Source: Cycas panzhihuaensis (lineage: Eukaryota; Cycadophyta). Taken from it: DNA of 64,000 bases. The DNA lies in NCBI GenBank assembly GCA_023213395.1, contig CM041465.1:126301741-126365740 (forward strand), in the 5' to 3' direction. The notes beneath the pieces were generated by a model. The model searched no databases, had not been told where the DNA came from, and saw only the letters and a list, made by a program, of their open reading frames with translations. A program made the position numbers and the translations under genes. Within the stretch, counting starts at the first letter, position 1, and each line of letters starts with the position of its first letter. Below are positions 33,724 through 44,399 of this stretch, one piece after another.

Positions 33724-34171
33724 TGTAGCATTCCCCAATGAAAGGAAGTCTATTATTAGGAGGATTAAAGAAAGAATCATTTAATATATTTCATTATGAA
33801 GTCAATTTTTTAGAGAGAGAGTTATTTAAGAGAGAGAAATAAAGGCTATAAATAGGAAAGCCTTGATCATTTGTAAACAAATCTTTGAGAATTTATTATT
33901 ACTTGGGATAACGGCCTCACACCATGAGGGCCTTATGCCTATTTAGAGGACTACTCTTGCCTCGAAGAGGGTTACTTCACTACTAGACATTGTATTAGGT
34001 TCTATTATTCTACTATTATTTATCACTTCAATTTCTATTGTTATTTTATCAATGCATGGATGGATGAACTATGTTTGTTGAATGATATTTTATGAAGAAT
34101 TTTTGCTGTAAATGTATGCTATCTACTGAAAAATATAATCTGTCTCTTGTTTGAGGTTTGGGCATACTACA
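33724..34171 (+). repeat. element D 5' LTR
   Basis: Starts TGTAGCATTCCCC and ends CATACTACA; 448 bp. It contains GGCTATAAATAGGAAAGCC, a clear TATA box shared with the other LTR. Confidence 0.92.
33851..33858 (+). promoter_or_regulatory. TATA box in element D LTR
   Basis: CTATAAATAGG (33850 region) in the 5' LTR and the same sequence in the 3' LTR near 37214. It would drive element transcription. Confidence 0.6.
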
Positions 34172-34173
34172 AC

Positions 34174-34186
34174 TGGTATTAGAGCA
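34174..34186 (+). other. element D primer binding site (tRNA iMet)
   Basis: TGGTATTAGAGCA, two bases after the LTR end. One C-to-T change from the usual iMet complement. Confidence 0.85.
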
Positions 34187-35390
34187 AAGAGCATATTGCA
34201 AGGTAATCTATGGAAGGGGGAAAATCTCAACAGGCATTTGAAGATTTAGCAGCTCATCGATTTCAATGAAGTGGTTTTAGTCTATGCACAAGTGGGCCAT
34301 TTGAACCATGGGTAAATTAGAAATGTGTTGCCTAAAATTTTTGACCATTGACAATGACATCTAATGTATTTGTATGAAGCGTCCACATTGAGGGCATGCT
34401 CGTCTATTATTGTCGAGGATCATCGCAACTTAAAGAAGTCACCTTACCTCCAATTTCATATTGTTCGACTATCTTTTTCGTGGACTGACACATAGTGTTT
34501 TGATTGAAGAAGGAAGGAATCTAGATATAAGTGAGAGATTGTAATATTCTAGCAATCTAGGGTTGATATCTGGCCCAAGATCAATACACAACGATAGCAA
34601 GGAGCTCATGTGAGGTCACCAGGATGAGGAGGAGGTCATGTGAGATCACCGAGATGAGGAGCATTACACTGCAAGGAGATTAATCTAGTTGACTACAATC
34701 AATGTGGGAGTGTGGTTATCTCATCATATATCATAATCGAGCACCTATACCCTTGTACAACATGGGAGAGTTGAATGAAATTTCTACCAGACTCGAGGTG
34801 CAAACACTATAGATTAAGTACATCATTAGGGCATCGATATAAGGGGTATTAGATGGGCGATTCTTGAGAACAGAGGGGATATGTAGTTATAGGTCATAGA
34901 GGAAGCACAGGATGAACATTTGAGAAGTCCATGATATAGTGCCACAAAAGATAGACTTTTGAGAGGATGCTTATCCTAGTGACACAAGCATCCAGCAAAG
35001 AAAAAAAAATAGTGATGTTGAAAGTCTGAATAAAACTTTATTTTCCTAAAGTTTTATCACATTTAGTTACATTGGAAAAGTCATTAGAGTTCACAACCTT
35101 TTTGTTATCAGGTGGTCACATACTAACCCTAGGTGATTAGGGGCTAAGCCCTACAAGGGGCTAATAAAATTCCTTTTTTTTTTAAGTTGACTTTTCAAAC
35201 AAGGTACCTAGATGTTTTCATCCATAACTTGGGCTACAAGTACCAGATCTCTGTGCCATTTGAACTATTGGAATCTCAGTTTAGAGATGATCGATTCAAG
35301 TGGTCATATGTGATAGTCTTGACCATCACACGATATAGATTTTAATCATTGAATTGTAGCCTTCATTGACAAAGAAAAAAACTGAAGACA
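34187..35390. other. element D leader
   Basis: No recognisable frame between the primer site and the gag patch. Contains a local duplication near 34608-34665 (catgtgaggtcaccaggatg / catgtgagatcaccgagatg). Confidence 0.5.
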
Positions 35391-35980
35391 GATTTTTTTA
35401 ATTTGGAGGAATATGATGACCTAAGAAAATGGCTAGAAATGATCGAGATCAATCATGAATTCATGTTTGATACAAAATTCAAAGAGTATGGACCAATTTA
35501 AGAATGTTTACTAAAAGGAAGAGCTCATGATTGGTTCATTAATTGGACTAAAGAAGTATTCATATTTTCCCATTGGTGTCGGTTTCAATATGCATGTATC
35601 AGAGCTTTCAAGCAATAGAAACAAGGGTAAAATTCAAGCAGAGGGAATACTTTGACACCCACAAACCCATGAGTAGGGTGAGGATGCCAAGGTATTAAAG
35701 CAACTAGTCAAAGGGACAAATGCAGAAGAAGAACAAGCGAATATATAGGAGATCATTGAGACCTTATAGGAATATGAACAAGAATTAGTTCAAAGTGAAC
35801 ACCATAACTATGTAAAAGACACACATTGGGCACAATTAATCACCTAGTAGAACAATTTGGCGAAAGGCAAGTTGAGACTAAGGAAGATATCTAAGGAGAA
35901 GTTGCAGAGCAACACAAAATGTGGAAGAGCAAGAGAGAGAACAACCGTGGATGTAAAAGAATCAAGAAGAAACTTAGTGA
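35391..35980 (+). pseudogene. element D gag-like remnant
   Basis: FNLEEYDDLRKWLEMIEINH, then EFMFDTKFKEYGPI, stop, ECLLKGRAHDWFINWTKEVF (35399-35560). This has the spacing of the retrotransposon gag core (L..W...M......L.G.A..W...W). Downstream is a charged, Gln/Glu-rich tail with stops. No CCHC knuckle could be read. Confidence 0.55.
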
Positions 35981-37025
35981 CCCACATGCAAACCTAATAA
36001 GGTACTCAAGGTAGCTCTCGATCATGTCTTTGCACATGCATATTTTGTTTGAAAGCTTTTGTTGTCCTCTCATTTCCAAACTTAGTGGTAGTAGAGGCAC
36101 TTTTTTCTCCCCTTTCCATAGCCAACCAAAACACAAAATCCCTTAACTCCCACTTCATTGTAGGACAAATCCCAATTCCCTTATACAACCCTAGTTTAAT
36201 GTCATCCTTACACACTTTTCCCCCCCTAGAAATTTCCCTCATCAAGCTATTCTAAACCATACATTATCATTTTGTCAGGTTTCATCGCATAGTACAATGA
36301 TTGCCCCCTACAAAACCCCATTTGGTCCATCCCAACCCCCATCATCTCCATACTACCAATATTATTTTTTTTATTAATCTATCATTTTCTCTAAATACCA
36401 TTCATAAACCCCTATTAAAGTCCTTTTTTTATAAAAGGCGCCTATAAAAATCCCTCATCTATCTTTTTCCCTAATGAATTCTTGTGGTCAAACAAACATT
36501 GCACAAATTCTCATCCAAGTCAAAATCCAAAGTTCATCCTTTCTTTCTATACCTTTAAAGTTGTGGTTGATCACCATTCAAAATCTCACTTCTTCCATTT
36601 CTTTTTTCACTAAGCAATCACCAATTCAATATCCTTATGATCAATTCTTTTACCAACTTTCCAAATTCCATCATAACATTCCCCACAAAAATTCTTAGTA
36701 TTCTAATCACCTATCATTCTATAAGCCATCCCTTCTACGGATAAAATGTGCAAACACAAAGCAAGATTAGGACAAGGCATCTGACGCACCTCATAGGTCC
36801 CAAGATCCCTTCAATATAGGACAAGATACAACATGTACCTGGCCCCAGGAACAAGCATCAGTGAATTCAAGATGCTTATTAGCAAAGTTCTATAAAAGGC
36901 ACAAAATTGAACCTAATCTTTATGACAGATAGGATTTAGTAAGTGGTGGTTGTAAACTCAGGTCAAAACAGGACCAAACCAAGCTACAAGAAATTCCTAA
37001 TACTTTGAGGGCAAAGTATTAGTTT
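35981..37025. other. element D interior, no pol found
   Basis: Contains short frames on both strands (for example 36049-36255 and 36474-36698) rich in Ser/Phe/Pro, with no domain. No RT, integrase or RNase H motif on either strand. Confidence 0.6.
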
Positions 37026-37037
37026 AAGGGGAGGGGA
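37026..37037 (+). other. element D polypurine tract
   Basis: AAGGGGAGGGGA just before the 3' LTR. Confidence 0.8.
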
Positions 37038-37039
37038 AT

Positions 37040-37556
37040 TGTAGCGTTCCCAAATGAAGAGGAAGTCAATTTTTATATAGGGAATTATTATTCAATACAT
37101 TTATTAGTAAGTTGGTTTTAGGAGGATTAAGGAAGGAATCATTTAATATATTTCATTATGAAGACATTTTTTTTTAGAGAGAGTTAGGAGTTATTTAAGA
37201 GAGAAATAAAGGCTATAAATAGGAAAGCCTTGATCATTTGTAAACAAATCTTGGAGAATTTATTATTACTTGGAATAATAGCCTCATGCAATTAGGGCCT
37301 TGTGCCTATTTGGGGGACTGATCTCACCTCAAAGAGGATTACTTCATAATTTGACATTGTATCAGGCTCTATTGTTCTGCTATTATTTATTACTTCAATT
37401 TCTGTTGTTATTTTATTAATTCATGGATGTTATACTACATGGATGGTTGAACTATGTCTTTTGAATAATATTTTATGAAAAATTATTGTTGTAAATGTAT
37501 GTTATCTGCTGGAAAATATTATCTCTATCTATAGTTTGAGGTTTAGGCCCCCTACA
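37040..37556 (+). repeat. element D 3' LTR
   Basis: TGTAGCGTTCCC ... CCCCCTACA. Collinear with the 5' LTR, but about 70 bp longer through extra segments near 37075-37115 (ATATAGGGAATTATTATTC) and 37425-37445. One of the two LTRs therefore carries indels. Confidence 0.9.
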
Positions 37557-37561
37557 TTGAA

Positions 37562-37779
37562 GATTGAAAAGAATCTTGTGTTCCATGATCACACCAAACA
37601 TATTGAGCTACACCATCACTTTATTCATGAATTGATTCAGAACGTTATGATTGAGATGGTGTATAGGCCAACATAAGAATAGTTAGTTAACATCTTTACC
37701 AAACCATTGGCATGTGATAGATTCCAGACTTTCGAGATGGTTAGGTGTTAGAGTAAATGAAATAAACATTAAGGGGGGG
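37562..37779 (+). pseudogene. copia E RNase H, 3' part and polypurine tract
   Basis: KIEKNLVFHDHTKHIELHHH, FIHELIQNVMIEMVYRPT and LVNIFTKPLACDRFQTFEM continue copia E pol to its end. The purine tract AAGGGGGGG lies at 37771-37779. Confidence 0.85.
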
Positions 37780-38106
37780 TGTTGACATTTAATGTGTATT
37801 ATGGCTTATACTTTAGGTTATGAGCCTCCCTTTAATCTTTGTATTTAATTAGTTGTTAGCTTTTTAATATTATGTGAGTTGGTGAGTTATTGGGGGTTAC
37901 ACTTTCACCTCACATGTGTCGATCCTTTTGGAATCAACATTATAATTAGGTTTGTACTTGAGCACATATTGTGCATTGTAACAAAGTTAATGAGAGAAGT
38001 TTATGAGGTTGATATTTATGTCATTTTGTGAAAATAATTTGCATTAGGTAATTAAGTTAATCCACTCATTTAGGTTCTTCATCCATCTTAGTTTTGAATT
38101 TCTACA
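37780..38106 (+). repeat. copia E 3' LTR (3' end approximate)
   Basis: Starts TGTTGACATTTAATGTG directly after the polypurine tract. The end is placed at TTTCTACA, the last good CA before gypsy sequence. No 5' LTR is present. Confidence 0.6.
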
Positions 38107-38169
38107 CAAACACTACACAATAAACTCATCAAATTGAAAGAGTAAAGGAGAGGGCCCTTAGCCTCTACC

Positions 38170-38830
38170 ATACTCACAAGAAACCATGGAGCAAAGGACA
38201 CACTTACATTGCAAGAAAATTTTTCTTTATAGAAATAGAAGAGGATGATAATGATGAACCCTAATAAAATCTTGAAATAATAGACAAAGAACTAGCCATG
38301 CCATAATTAATCGATGGACAACCATAGATATCGCTTGAAATCATGTTAGGGATCTAAAGACCAAATACAATAAAATTTTTTGGATTCCTAAGGACAGATC
38401 AAGTAATAGCACTCACCTACCCAAGTAGCACCCACAATTTCATTAACATCCAAGTTACCAAAAGAGTCGCATTACAAATAGAAAACACAAAAAAATTTAA
38501 AACTTCCATCCTAGGAGAATAGTCAATAACTTCTGAAGGAGAAGCAAAATACCAACAACTTCATATTAGCAACTACCAATTCTCTTTGGACTACCATACA
38601 TTTCCAATTAGTGGATTTGAATATATCTTGGGAGTTGAATGGCTAAGCACACTTGGGACATACACCCTAAACCACGACAAAAACTTCATTAGGTTTAGAA
38701 AGGGTGGACAAAGATATCAGCTAACAGGCATCAAAGCTTAAAAAGATTCCATCATCTTTGTAGAAAAAATGAATAAAATACTCCTAAAAGAAAATGTTGG
38801 ATTCATTGTTGGATTATTTGTAATTCAACT
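38170..38830 (+). pseudogene. gypsy G protease region
   Basis: HNFINIQVTKRVALQIE, YHTFPISGFEYILGVEWLST, LGTYTLNHDKNFIRF and GGQRYQLTGIKA match the C-terminal half of Ty3/gypsy protease (hhGhDWLxxhGxxxxDxxxxxhxF). The DTG catalytic region upstream is not readable. Confidence 0.65.
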
Positions 38831-39560
38831 AGAAGATACATGTGACCAATTACCTTTAGACCAAAAACAACAAGTAGACCAAATTTGAGATAACTATCAA
38901 GGCATATTCTAAGAACTTCTAAGATCTATACCACCCACAAGAAACGTGGAACATATAATGGGGTTGGAACTTGGAATTAGACCAATTATACAAAGATTGT
39001 ATCACTATAGACATGAACAAATACCAAAATAGAGAGACTCACACAAGAATTTTAGGACATAGGTTTAGTCATACTAAGTAAAAATTCCTATGTAACACCA
39101 ATAGCACTTGCACATAAAAAGGATGGTTCATTTAGATTATGTGTGGATTAATGCAGTCTAAATGAGGTAATATTGAAGAATAAATATCAATCCTCAAATA
39201 GACAATATCATAAATGAATTACATGGTGCAAAATCCTTTACTAAGATCAACCTCCACTCTAGATACTACCAAATCCCTATTAGATAACAAGATACAAAGA
39301 AAATTACCTTCAAAACACAACAAAGTCTATATGACTTTAAAGGCATGCCCTCTGTGCTAACCAATGCCCTTGCAACATTCAAGCTAACATGAATCGTATT
39401 TTTGCTTTCTGTCTCAATGTATTTGTTATGCTATTTCTTGATGATATGCTAATTTGCAACAAAACATGGCAAGAACACTTACATCACCTTCAAAAGTTCC
39501 TACAAATCTTAAGAGAACAACTCTTTTGTGAAAAGGTCAAAATGCTACTTTAGGAGGAAA
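38831..39560 (+). pseudogene. gypsy G reverse transcriptase
   Basis: Text includes PPTRNVEHIMGLELGIRPII, FRLCVD-stop-CSLNEV, a KNKYQSP region with one frameshift, KSFTKINLHSRYYQIPIRQQ and ITFKTQQSLYDFKGMP. The active site FLDDM has both Asp codons intact at 39440-39445. YLGHVISEKGIQINTIKIQA follows at about 39570-39630. This is a standard plant Ty3/gypsy RT with a handful of stops and shifts. Confidence 0.85.
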
Positions 39561-40225
39561 ACAATACAATACCTAGGACATGTTATATCAGAGAAAGGAA
39601 TCCAAATAAATACAATAAAGATTCAAGCAATACTAGATTGGCCCATTCCCAAAAATGTTTCCAAGCTATATGGATTCCTAGGGCTCACAAGATGCTACAG
39701 GAAGTTTCTAAAAGGTTATGTTACCATCACATGCTGACTAATAGATCTCATCGAGAAGGATAGCTTTAGATGGAACAAAGAGGAAAACCAAAGCTTCGAA
39801 AACCTCAAGATAATAGTCACAACTGCATTAGTCTTATCCTTACCAAACTTTTCCCACACATTCCTAGTAGAATACAATGCTTTAGGAACGGGGATTGGCA
39901 TAGTTTTACTCCAAAATGACCATCCAATATCATATGAGAGCAGAAAACTCAACCTTTGAAAAGGCCAAAATCACCTATGATAAAGAAATGCTAGCTATCT
40001 TGCATGCCTTAGCTAAATGGAGGTAATAATTATTAGGAACAAAATTCATAGTACAAACATACCACCATAGCCTAAAATGCTTCCTCTAGCAAGCTAATCT
40101 ATCAAAAGAACAACAAAAATGCTCCACAAGATACAAGACTATGACTTTGAAATCTCTTGTAAAAAGGAAAGGAAAATGTAGTAGCAGATGCATTATCCTA
40201 AAAATACAAAGAACCTTGTTGTTAA
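39528..40225 (+). pseudogene. gypsy G RT end and RNase H
   Basis: ILDWPIPKNVSKLYGFLGLT and RCYRKFLKGY finish RT. SFRWNKEENQSFENLKIIVT, LVLSLPNFSHTFLVEYNALG, TGIGIVLLQNDHPISYESRK and KEMLAIL match gypsy RNase H. The usual VETDASG reads VEYNALG, so the catalytic Asp is lost. The frame fades at about 40200 near a DALSxKYKEP-like end. No integrase follows, so the element is 3'-truncated. Confidence 0.85.
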
Positions 40226-42102
40226 GTAATAATTGTTCCACATTTTTTTTCCTGGCTTCCGGGAATGGCATGGACATGGCAACATATAGGGAAATCCAAG
40301 TATGCTTTGCTATTCTTTTTACACCTCATAGATTCATTTTATCATGATCTTGGATAGTGCATGTATGTTTTATTTGCTTATATGTGTTGTCTATCCATGT
40401 CCCTTTTTCCCGATGACGAGTACGACTTCGGTCCATGGTTGTTAATCCACCCATTGGGCTCTTTGGGTTGAAAAAGGTGTCGTTCTTCCCCCTTTGCAAC
40501 ATTGATTCTTCTTCGTTTTGATCCATTAGGCCCTTTTTTTCACTCCCTACCACTTGTTGCTGACTACACCTATACCTAAGATCCTTCATTAATGAGTTTT
40601 GGCCAAATTGCATAATTATTTTGCTTAAAAATTAAAATTGTTGCCACATTGTTGTGTTTTACGCTCGCGATAGCGAGATTATGAAGTACTGCGATACTAC
40701 AAATATATTAGTAGTATGACTATTACTTACCCAAATTTGGGATTTTGGTGACAGATCATCTTATTAATGGTCATTTGTAAGACTTGGATGAATTGTCGAC
40801 TGAGGTCAACCCTTGTCATATTTAAGTGGCCCAGAGGCCAAAATCCTACCAAATCTTCCTTATCCCATGTAATTTTGCATCAAACCATAATCAAACTCAT
40901 AGTTTTGGTTTGGTGGTTTTCCCATTATCGATTGAAAACCACCAACCCCACACCTTGCCTTCATCTACTTAATCCCTCCTTTTTCCATTGGAAAGGAGGA
41001 GACTAAGAGATCAAGACACCCTATTGTTATGTTGCCAAAATTTCATTGAAATTTGGCATTCTCGGTTCACTCTTCTTCATTGTTAATTGCATCTTGGAGG
41101 GTATTGTACTACTTAGCTCTGGAGATCACTTGGAGAGGAAACTTGCAACCATAGGCCACATCCTTCCATTTGGATTGGTAATCCTATCTCCTTACACTAG
41201 TATCTTGTTTCTTAGATATGTTTGCCTTTCTATTTACTTGACATGTTTCTTGTGGGCGGTAGGTGTTTCCCTTCTTGATGCTTTTACATCTTTGTCGAGC
41301 CTTTGTTTCTTTTCCTTTTGCACCTCATTTTGCCATAGGACTATTTATTGCAAAGTGGGAAGGTGGCACCTAAGTACTCTTTGGGAGCCAACCAATATTT
41401 GGAGGGCCGGTAGCCGTAAAGGTACCTCCACCAACCTTGTTTCTTTGCTTTGTTTCCTTTAGATAGAACTTGTTTTTCCATAAGGGGCATTTGATATTGT
41501 TAGAGATATATATGTATAGTTGTTGGATACCTTGGAAGACTCTTTTGCCTTGTAGAATTTGTAGCTTGATTATAGAGAATAAAAAGAAGCCAACAAGTTC
41601 TCCAAGATATCAATGTCCACGTCAAGCAACTCCTTAGAAGTCTTCATACTAGCTGCTCGCCTCCCCTGCAGTTGTAAGGCCAAAACCCTATTTTTTGTCT
41701 TTTTACTTACATTTTCAAAATCTTTTTGCTATGCTTTTTCTTTACCATAGCATATCCACCAAGCAGATGTTGCTAAATTTGGTTAAGAACTAGTTCAGTG
41801 GTATCTTGGTTTTCCCTTTGCCTTCTTGGAAAACTCCCAACACATTGGAAGGGAAGTTATCTTGTGACAGATAAAACCACCATGTAACCACGTAGACCTT
41901 TGTTAAGATTTAATTTGTTGTTACATTCTTATCAAAAGAAAAGAAAAAAAAAAAAGAATATGAAGCAACAAAAAGAAAAAGAGGAAAAAGGAAATAAATT
42001 TCTTTGTTGCATTAGCCGAAAGTGGAAGGGGGATAGGAAAAAGAAAAGAAGCTTTCATCTCACTACTCACTCTTTCTTTCCCTTTTTCCTTTATTTTCAT
42101 TT

Positions 42103-42107
<5 letters not shown>
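40226..42107. other. unassigned sequence downstream of gypsy G
   Basis: No domain recognised. The longest frame (41046-41462, +, 138 codons) has a hydrophobic, Leu/Cys/Ser-rich N-terminal half that could look like membrane segments. It has no homology I recognise and no gene context; treat as chance or LTR sequence. A minus frame at 40326-40613 is likewise unknown. Confidence 0.45.

Positions 42108-42187
<80 letters not shown>
42108..42187 (+). repeat. (GA)n microsatellite
   Basis: About 40 GA units with two interruptions (GGA near 42141 and AAAG near 42178). Confidence 0.95.
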
Positions 42188-43167
42188 ATCTCTTGTAATT
42201 GTTTCTCCCTTTCTTTGTTCCCTAAAAAAGAGGAAAAGAAAAGTAAAAAATATTTTCTTCTTTTTGTCTATTTATTTTCATTTCTTTGGACCTTACTCAT
42301 TTCATCATCAAGAGTAGGGAATTGAACATTGTTGCTTGCTATTAGGTACATAACCTCAAGACATGAGGAGGGATCACTTATTGTGAGTCTCGAATCTACA
42401 AGGGGAGATTATGGCTTTACTTAAGGCAACCCGTGACCAATTTGCTTTTCCATTTATAATCTATTGTGAGCATTTAGTTACATTTAGGGCATATGTTTTT
42501 GTTCCATGGTTGGCCATAGGTCCCTTTGTGAAACAAATCCGCATGCTCACCTTCAAATGCACATGCACATCCATCCATAGCCTTAGTCTGCGCTTCCTCT
42601 TGATAGGCCATTGGTAGAGATCGCCCTTCTGTTGCATTCGCGATGCAGGATGCCTAAGTTTGGCATTATGGAATTTGGTGCTTCTATTAAAACTCTTACA
42701 CCTAGGGCTTTAACATGGTAGTGATAGCAATCCATGCCATAACCTGTGAGAGCACGGCTGGTGAACTTTGCTTGACGATTGCTTGAGACACGCGATCGTC
42801 GCTCATCCGGTGACGCCCCATGACGCCGCATCACCCTTTGCTGATGCGGAAATGCTCATTGGGCAAAGACCCATCCGGCTCCCTACCTGTGAACTCGTAA
42901 GGTTCGGTGTAGGAGATCTCTCGCTTTCACTCACCTTGTCGCTTGGTTTGATCAGGCCCCTCCACCATGACTCAAATCGTGAGTGCAGTCACCATTATCC
43001 CATGATGGACTTACTACCCGTGATTCATTATATCCATTCCTTCCTTGGTCGATATGATCCATGCTCTCCCACCCTTTGTATCTTCATTTTTGGATATGCC
43101 TAGCCTATTCAACAGTTCTTGTCGCTCACCTTTTGCCCTTATTTGGGAGTAAATATGCTCGGCATGA
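42188..43167. other. transition into GC-rich block, unassigned
   Basis: GC content rises from about 42400. Plus frames at 42411-42617 and 42768-43103 and a minus frame at 42583-42834 have no recognised domain. It is probably part of the GC-rich gypsy element on the other side of the gap. Confidence 0.4.
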
Positions 43168-43667
43168 NNNNNNNNNNNNNNNNNNNNNNNNNNNNNNNNN
43201 NNNNNNNNNNNNNNNNNNNNNNNNNNNNNNNNNNNNNNNNNNNNNNNNNNNNNNNNNNNNNNNNNNNNNNNNNNNNNNNNNNNNNNNNNNNNNNNNNNNN
43301 NNNNNNNNNNNNNNNNNNNNNNNNNNNNNNNNNNNNNNNNNNNNNNNNNNNNNNNNNNNNNNNNNNNNNNNNNNNNNNNNNNNNNNNNNNNNNNNNNNNN
43401 NNNNNNNNNNNNNNNNNNNNNNNNNNNNNNNNNNNNNNNNNNNNNNNNNNNNNNNNNNNNNNNNNNNNNNNNNNNNNNNNNNNNNNNNNNNNNNNNNNNN
43501 NNNNNNNNNNNNNNNNNNNNNNNNNNNNNNNNNNNNNNNNNNNNNNNNNNNNNNNNNNNNNNNNNNNNNNNNNNNNNNNNNNNNNNNNNNNNNNNNNNNN
43601 NNNNNNNNNNNNNNNNNNNNNNNNNNNNNNNNNNNNNNNNNNNNNNNNNNNNNNNNNNNNNNNNNNN
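43168..43667. other. assembly gap (500 N)
   Basis: Exactly 500 N. Frames predicted across it are meaningless. Confidence 0.98.
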
Positions 43668-44399
43668 TGGCCTTGCGGGGCCAAGACTCGTCTTGAATTC
43701 CCCATGCATGGCATTTGCCCTCTTCAAAGTGAAGAGGGGGCAAGATCAACGGAGGAGGAGGAATAGGAGGGGATCGGATCGTGCGTGGATCAGGTCGCGA
43801 GGATCTTCCGTGTGGCCAGGGCGGTGGTGACAGAAGGCAGATTAGGTGCAAGGCACTTGGTGCTCAGTGAACTTCATCATCCTCGAAATAGTCCACTCCA
43901 TGGATGACCCTATTCGAGTAGAAGAAGCGCTAGAAGGGAAAGGACAGCAGGACCGGGGTGATCATTGGATCGCTCAACTCTTTCATGGAAATCAGAAGGA
44001 AAGGCAGGAAGAGGCTCCTCGAGAGGAGGCGAGGCAATTCCTCAAACCCATCACTGCGGAGGGTAATGAAAAGAAGAAGGCGGCGAGGCGGGTCGGCCAC
44101 AGCGATGGTGCGTGACACGCGGGGGCTAGTCTCACCAGCGAGAGAGGTTCAAGCGAGGGCCTGGGCGAGGCAGTGCGGCTATTGGTGCGAAGGAAAGAAA
44201 TGGGGTGGAGACAACCTCGTCTCAGTCAGCGATTCATCATCATTGAGCAGAGGTACCCATAACCCAGGCAGCGATAGAGGCAAAGCGTCTTGAGACTAGG
44301 AAGGGAAGATGTGGGATCTTCTTCGGCCGGATTGGGTATACCAATTGAACAAAGGGGCGTGAGTGGGTGAACCTTGGTTTCTTAGAATTGGCATAGAGT

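Larger units (their letters stand above)
33724..37556 (+). mobile_element. element D, LTR element with gag only, nested in copia E
   Basis: A 3833-bp element with LTRs at 33724-34171 and 37040-37556, a primer site and a polypurine tract. It is flanked by a perfect 5-bp target duplication TTGAA (33719-33723 / 37557-37561). The 2.9-kb interior has a gag-like patch but no protease, RT, RNase H or integrase. This fits the class of plant non-autonomous elements described as TR-GAG or LARD. Full insertion with a target duplication means that it was mobilised by another element's enzymes, or lost pol later. Confidence 0.9.

Noticed and set aside
41046-41462. 138-codon plus frame with hydrophobic segments
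   Set aside because: No family recognised, no promoter or neighbour support, and codon composition simply follows the T-rich strand. Left as unassigned.
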